Assembly (NCBI GenBank): GCA_030630905.1
Contig: DAOVMB010000060.1
Location: forward strand, 1 to 9,262
Direction of reading: 5' to 3'
Source of the DNA: Sedimentisphaerales bacterium
GTDB lineage: Bacteria > Planctomycetota > Phycisphaerae > Sedimentisphaerales > Anaerobacaceae
DNA: 9,262 nucleotides
Part shown: piece after piece, positions 5,088-9,262 of the stretch
Layout: each line of letters opens with the position of its first letter
Position numbering within the stretch: position 1 is the first letter of the stretch
Translations under genes and position numbers: made by a program
The notes under the pieces: model-generated
Databases searched by the model: none
What the model was told of the DNA's origin: nothing
The model's input: only the letters and a program-made list of their open reading frames with translations

Positions 5088-6620
5088 AGAAAAGAAAGAC
5101 CAGCAAATAGCGATTTGCGATTTGCGATTTGTAAATCGGCATTCGTCATTCTGCAATCAACAATCTTTTTAATCCTACCGGCAACGTGTCTGGGTTCCCA
5201 TTCAATTTGGGATTTGGAAATCGACAATCGGAATTCGGCAATCGGCAATTTATGGAAACCGTGGAAGTTTATCGTCACCTGTGACTCCCGGGGCTCCACT
5301 AACGGCATTCAGCAGACCGTTCTTAGCGAGCTTGTAACCGAGATACTCAGCCGGGGCGTCGATTTCGTGCTGTTTCCCGGCGACCTGGTTTCCGGCTTCG
5401 CATCAATCGGCCCGGCGGGATTCGAAACCCAGCTCAGAGCTTGGGTCGATATCATGGACCCGGTCTATAACGCCGGCATCGGCGTTTACGTCTCTCGCGG
5501 AAATCACGAGATTATGGATGTCTGGGGCTATTATATCCGGCCCGATATCGATCCGCAGGACAATCACGCGACGCGCTGGCTCAACGTCTTCGGTAATGAC
5601 CTTTACCTCGAGCAAATGCTGCCTGACAATGGTCCGGCGTCAGAGAAATACATGACGTACGCCGTGACGCATAAAAATGCCTTTATCGTCTCGCTCGACC
5701 AATACGCCGGCATCAACCACGAGACCATCCACATGGTCAACCAGGAATGGCTCGATGCTCAATTGGCCGCCAATACCAAGCCGCATATCTTCATCGCCGG
5801 CCACGAACCTGCCTTCAGAGCGATGCACTCCGACTGCCTTGACAATCAGCCGGCCGATCGCGATGCATTCTGGGCAAGCATAAGGAACGCCGGCGGGCGA
5901 ACGTATTTCACCGGTCACGACCATTTCTACGACCATGCTCTGATTGACGATGGTGACGGCAATCCGGACAACGATATCCACCAGTACATCATCGGCACCG
6001 GCGGGTCATGGCTCTACATCTGGTCGCCGCCCTACTCAGGCGATAACAGTTACTATACCGTCGAGCAACTGGACCACGCCGAAAATTACGGCTACGTTCT
6101 GGTTGAAATCGATGGCTTCAATGTCACCCTGACATGGATACAGAGACACACGAATGACTTGAGCATTCCAGGTATATATCAGCCCGATGATGTATGGAGT
6201 TACGCCGTCAGACCCAGACCCATCGTCTTATCGCCAAACGGAGGCGAGAACCTGGCCGCAGCAGGCTCGTATACAATCACATGGAAAACACAGCAAGACG
6301 CCGACCTGGATACAGTGACAATCGAGTATTCCACCGACAACGGCCAAAGCTGGCAAACAGTAAAATCAGTGGAGAATACCGGTTCGTACACGTGGAACCC
6401 GCTTCCTGTCGCGGACTCGAATCAGTGCCTCATTCGAATTGGCGATCCCCTGGATGTTGCTATCAGCGATACAAGTAACGAAACATTTACGATATTTCAG
6501 TGCCGTAAACAACTTAGGGCTGATCTGAACGGCGATTGCTACGTTAATTTTCTGGATATTGCCATTTTAGCAGGCGACTGGCTCGAATGCGGAAATCCAT
6601 TTGATGCTTCGTGTAGGTAA
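5076..6620 (+). CDS. Exported metallophosphoesterase with Kre9/KNH-like domain and dockerin-like C-terminus
   Basis: Residues are numbered from GTG 5076 (514 residues). A hydrophobic signal-like core with a possible CLG cleavage region lies at about 42-61. The calcineurin-like metallophosphoesterase domain spans about 64-370 with its metal-ligand motifs: CDSRG (Asp70; Arg where many members have the DxH His), PGDLVSG (Asp103), RGNHE (Asn143, His144), AGHEP (His243) and GHDH (His281, His283). Substrate is unknown; phosphomonoesters or diesters outside the cytoplasm are likely. At about 383-473, SPNGGEN...ITWKT...IEYSTDNGQSW resembles the Kre9/KNH-type Ig-like domain. The end (ADLNGDCYVNFLD, about 482-494, then ILAGDWLECGNP) is one dockerin-like calcium loop with a degenerate second half. 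No in-frame ATG occurs before residue 127, and repeat copies C and D are translated, so the start is uncertain; TTG 5013 and TTG 5115 are alternatives. Confidence 0.85.
   Translation: MSRIRKERPANSDLRFAICKSAFVILQSTIFLILPATCLGSHSIWDLEIDNRNSAIGNLWKPWKFIVTCDSRGSTNGIQQTVLSELVTEILSRGVDFVLFPGDLVSGFASIGPAGFETQLRAWVDIMDPVYNAGIGVYVSRGNHEIMDVWGYYIRPDIDPQDNHATRWLNVFGNDLYLEQMLPDNGPASEKYMTYAVTHKNAFIVSLDQYAGINHETIHMVNQEWLDAQLAANTKPHIFIAGHEPAFRAMHSDCLDNQPADRDAFWASIRNAGGRTYFTGHDHFYDHALIDDGDGNPDNDIHQYIIGTGGSWLYIWSPPYSGDNSYYTVEQLDHAENYGYVLVEIDGFNVTLTWIQRHTNDLSIPGIYQPDDVWSYAVRPRPIVLSPNGGENLAAAGSYTITWKTQQDADLDTVTIEYSTDNGQSWQTVKSVENTGSYTWNPLPVADSNQCLIRIGDPLDVAISDTSNETFTIFQCRKQLRADLNGDCYVNFLDIAILAGDWLECGNPFDASCR
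5106..5164 (+). repeat. Palindromic heptad repeat, copy C, inside the phosphoesterase frame
   Basis: Three CGATTTG-type units on the left and a 32-base right half at 5133-5164, 28 of 32 to copy A. If translation starts at GTG 5076, this copy is read as SDLRFAICKSAFVILQST and supplies the beginning of the hydrophobic signal-peptide core. Confidence 0.8.
5205..5249 (+). repeat. Palindromic heptad repeat, copy D, inside the phosphoesterase coding region
   Basis: Short left arm at 5205-5217 and right half at 5218-5249, 30 of 32 to copy B. It is read in frame as IWDLEIDNRNSAIGNL, between the signal peptide and the first catalytic motif of the phosphoesterase, so it acts as a translated linker and not as spacer DNA. 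Confidence 0.8.
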
Positions 6621-6627
6621 GGAAAGG
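6621..6627 (+). promoter_or_regulatory. Ribosome binding site of the CotH-like gene
   Basis: GGAAAGG ends four bases before ATG 6632 and directly follows the phosphoesterase stop codon at 6618-6620, supporting co-transcription and this start. Confidence 0.7.
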
Positions 6628-6631
6628 AATT

Positions 6632-9262
6632 ATGCACAGATATATGAGAAACATACTCCTCGACCTTGTGATAACTGCATATTTGATCGGCCCTGTAAGT
6701 GCAGCGGAAACTTCGCTTGTTATCAACGAGTTTATGGCGTCCAACAACAGTTGTTTGCAGGATCCGCAGGGACAGTATGAAGACTGGATTGAAATCCACA
6801 ATTACGGCGCCGATCCGATAAATATAGGTGGTATGTATCTGACGGATAATCCGTCGGCTCCGACCAAGTGGCGAATTCCGGACAACTACCCGCCGATAAC
6901 TATCATTTCGGCAGGGGGCTATCTATTGATTTGGGCCGACAATGATACGACCGACGCCGGGCTGCACGCGAATTTCAAGCTCGATGCCGCCGGTGAGCAG
7001 ATCGGTCTGTTCGACAGCGACGGCGTGACTGTCATTGACAGCGTTATCTTTGGCGAGCAGACGACGGATACGTCCTATGGCCGCTATCCCGATGCTAACG
7101 ATAACTGGCAGGTCTTCGGTTTCCCCAGCCCGGCAGCACAAAATATCGGCGTCTATGAGAGTGTTGTTTCCGATATCGAGTTCAGTCACGAACGAGGCTT
7201 TTATGACGAGTCGTTTTATCTAACGCTCGCCACTGAAACCGAAGACACGATCATTTACTACTCGCTCGACGGAACCGAGCCGTTCGATATTACCGACAGC
7301 GGACGCTTCCCGATGGGCATAGTCTACACCGGCCCTATTTCCATCAGCAAAACCACTGCCTTAAGAGCAATCGCAACCAAAACAGGCTGGAAGCCTTCGG
7401 ATACTATGACGCACACCTATATCTTCCCCGGCGACGTGGTAAGGCAGTCACCATCGGGACAAAGCCCCGGCCCAGGCTGGCCCACCGGCAGCGTCAACGG
7501 CCAGGTCTTTGATTACGGCATGGACCCGGATGTGGTCAATGACCCGCGGTACTCCGCTCAGATGAGAGATGCGCTGCTGGCAATACCCAGCATTTCGCTT
7601 GTGACCAATCTGGAGAACCTGTTTGATCGCTCCAAAGGGATCTATGTCAACGCGAGTCGGGAAGGCAGGAGCTGGGAGCGGCCCGTATCAGTGGAATTGC
7701 TCGATATAGACGATAGCGAGGGCTTTCAGATCGACGCAGGTATACGGATCAGAGGGGGATTCAGCCGCACCGGCAACAATCCCAAGCACTCATTTCGCCT
7801 GTTCTTCCGGGGTGAATACGGCCAGTCCAAGCTGAGGTTCCCGTTGTTCGACGATGAAGGTGTTGATGAGTTTGACAACCTGGATCTCCGCACGGCTCAG
7901 AACTACGCATGGAGCCTGGCTTCCAGTAATCCGGGCCACAAAAACACTTTCATTCGGGAAGTATTCTGCCGGGACATCCAGCGGGAAATGGGTCAACCCT
8001 ATACACGAAGCCGATATTACCACCTTTACATAAACGGGCAATATTGGGGACTCTTCCAGAGCCAGGAACGCTCCGAGGCATCCTATGCCGAGTCGTACTT
8101 CGGCGGCAGCAAAGAAGACTACGATGTGATCAAGGCCGACAATTACCAGACCTCGTATACTGACGGCTCAATGGATGATTGGAACGCATTATGGCGGCTG
8201 TGCCAGGATGGCTTCGAGACCGATGCCGCGTACTACGCGGTCCAGGGCAAGAACGCCGATGGAGCGGATGATCCGGGCCTTCCCGTACACGTGGACCTGG
8301 GGAATCTCATCGACTACATGCTTGGTATCTTTTTCACCGGCAATGACGACGCACCGGTGACACTCGGTGGGAACCGGGCCAACAACTTCTTCTGTATCCG
8401 AGACCGCAGGCTCGCCGCCAGAGACGGATGGAAGTCTTTCGCGTATGATAATGAACACTCGTTGGGCGTGCGTAGCGGCCTCTATGACGACCGCACCGCG
8501 CCGGTTATCGCCGGCCAATCGATGCAGCACTTTAATCCGCAGTGGCTGCATCAGAAACTAATGGCCCACCCCGAATATCGCATGTATTTTGCCGACCGGG
8601 CGCACAAGTGCTTTTTCAACAATGGCGCCCTGACACCCGAGAATACTGTGGCGCTATGCCTGAAGCGTGCCGGAGAGATTGATCTTGCCATTATTGGCGA
8701 GTCGGCTCGATGGGGCGATCAGCGCTCCGACAGGAGGAACAATCCCTACACAAAGGCCGACTGGTGGGCGGAGGTCAATGGTTATCTTATTGAGACTTAC
8801 TTCCCCAGCCGAACCCAGATTGTCCTCAGTCAGCTTAAAAACCGGGGTCTCTACCCGCAAGTAGATGCATCGGCTTTCCAGATTAATGGCGCCTATATGC
8901 ACGGCGGACATATCGCGGCCAATGCCCGGCTCTCGATGACCGGCGCTGGCGGCACAATATGGTTTACTTTGGACGGCTCTGATCCGCGCCTGCCTGGCAC
9001 GGTCTCGGAAGCGACTGAGAAAACGACTTTAATTCCCGAGGAGGCTCCGAAGAGAGTATTCGTTCCATCCGTCGATATCGGCAACCTCTGGAAAGGGGAT
9101 CGGGCATTTGACGACAGTGCCTGGGACCTGTGCGAGGGCGGCCCCGGCGGCGTCGGGTACGAAAGAAGCTCAGGCTACGAACAACTCATCGGTCTCGATC
9201 TCGAAGAACAGATGTATGCGCAGCGTACGACGTGCTATATCCGCATCCCGTTCACTTCCGGC
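6632..9262 (+). CDS. Large exported LTD / chitobiase-like / CotH-type protein, 3' end beyond the window
   Basis: My translation from ATG 6632 is open for 877 codons to the last base, so the gene is partial. Residues 1-25 look like a signal peptide (MHRYMRN, hydrophobic stretch, VSAAE). A lamin-tail domain spans about 27-170 (LVINEFMASNN, EDWIEIHNYG, LFDSDG). A chitobiase/hexosaminidase C-terminal-type beta domain spans about 184-264 (IIYYSLDGTEP, ALRAIATKTGW). A CotH kinase-like domain spans about 330-690: IDAGIRIRGGFSR near 370, KHSFRLFFRGEYG, LDLRTAQN, YYHLYINGQYWGLF and YDNEHSLG at 605-612, the last matching the acidic motif of this family. A second chitobiase-like segment (IWFTLDGSDPR) lies near 775, followed by a DDSAW...GVGYE region. 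Spore-coat CotH is an atypical protein kinase acting on exported proteins; that activity here is inference. A dockerin or sorting signal may lie beyond the window. It starts 11 bases after the phosphoesterase stop. Confidence 0.88.
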   Translation, partial: MHRYMRNILLDLVITAYLIGPVSAAETSLVINEFMASNNSCLQDPQGQYEDWIEIHNYGADPINIGGMYLTDNPSAPTKWRIPDNYPPITIISAGGYLLIWADNDTTDAGLHANFKLDAAGEQIGLFDSDGVTVIDSVIFGEQTTDTSYGRYPDANDNWQVFGFPSPAAQNIGVYESVVSDIEFSHERGFYDESFYLTLATETEDTIIYYSLDGTEPFDITDSGRFPMGIVYTGPISISKTTALRAIATKTGWKPSDTMTHTYIFPGDVVRQSPSGQSPGPGWPTGSVNGQVFDYGMDPDVVNDPRYSAQMRDALLAIPSISLVTNLENLFDRSKGIYVNASREGRSWERPVSVELLDIDDSEGFQIDAGIRIRGGFSRTGNNPKHSFRLFFRGEYGQSKLRFPLFDDEGVDEFDNLDLRTAQNYAWSLASSNPGHKNTFIREVFCRDIQREMGQPYTRSRYYHLYINGQYWGLFQSQERSEASYAESYFGGSKEDYDVIKADNYQTSYTDGSMDDWNALWRLCQDGFETDAAYYAVQGKNADGADDPGLPVHVDLGNLIDYMLGIFFTGNDDAPVTLGGNRANNFFCIRDRRLAARDGWKSFAYDNEHSLGVRSGLYDDRTAPVIAGQSMQHFNPQWLHQKLMAHPEYRMYFADRAHKCFFNNGALTPENTVALCLKRAGEIDLAIIGESARWGDQRSDRRNNPYTKADWWAEVNGYLIETYFPSRTQIVLSQLKNRGLYPQVDASAFQINGAYMHGGHIAANARLSMTGAGGTIWFTLDGSDPRLPGTVSEATEKTTLIPEEAPKRVFVPSVDIGNLWKGDRAFDDSAWDLCEGGPGGVGYERSSGYEQLIGLDLEEQMYAQRTTCYIRIPFTSG

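Noticed and set aside
4938..5249. CRISPR array
   Set aside because: The units vary, spacers have unequal lengths of roughly 8 to 41 bases, units are internally heptad-repetitive, and two lie within a coding frame. No cas genes are present.
4820..5308. 162-codon minus-strand frame over the repeats
   Set aside because: Its product is mostly translated heptad repeat of the NRKSQI type, and it overlaps the protease and phosphoesterase coding regions in antisense.

Overview
The window looks like chromosomal DNA of a planctomycete, probably class Phycisphaerae. The evidence is the linked pyrR-pyrB pair, a divergent cluster of exported multidomain proteins, two of which end in dockerin-type EF-hand loops, a lamin-tail + chitobiase-like + CotH protein, and heptad-based palindromic repeats of a kind I associate with planctomycete genomes. 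The taxonomic call is inference from family combinations; there is no rRNA or other phylogenetic marker here.

Layout. Minus strand, 30-2882: pyrR, then pyrB, then a 434-residue exported protein of unknown function, with almost no spacing, read as one operon from a good sigma70-type promoter at 2929-2957. Divergent region, 2883-3081: two back-to-back promoters plus short inverted and direct repeats. Plus strand, 3082-9262: a possible 30-residue leader ORF whose stop overlaps the GTG start of a subtilisin-like (S8) protein with a C-terminal dockerin; then a cluster of four related palindromic heptad repeats (4938-5249); then an exported metallophosphoesterase with a Kre9/KNH-like beta domain and a dockerin-like loop; then, 11 bases later, a large exported LTD/CHB_HEX/CotH-like protein that runs off the window end, open for 877 codons.

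How the genes work together. PyrR (regulator/uracil phosphoribosyltransferase) and PyrB (aspartate carbamoyltransferase) belong to pyrimidine synthesis. The plus-strand genes all encode exported proteins and probably form an extracellular processing or surface-assembly group held by calcium-binding dockerin modules; their shared task is unknown.

Most notable: (1) the repeats are not only intergenic. Copy A begins at the protease stop codon, copies C and D are translated within the N-terminal part of the phosphoesterase, which has no in-frame ATG before its catalytic domain, and a divergent fifth copy sits at the pyrR-pyrB junction. (2) The S8 protein lacks the expected catalytic Asp although the His, Asn and Ser motifs are recognisable. 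(3) The GTGA overlap suggests a translationally coupled leader peptide.
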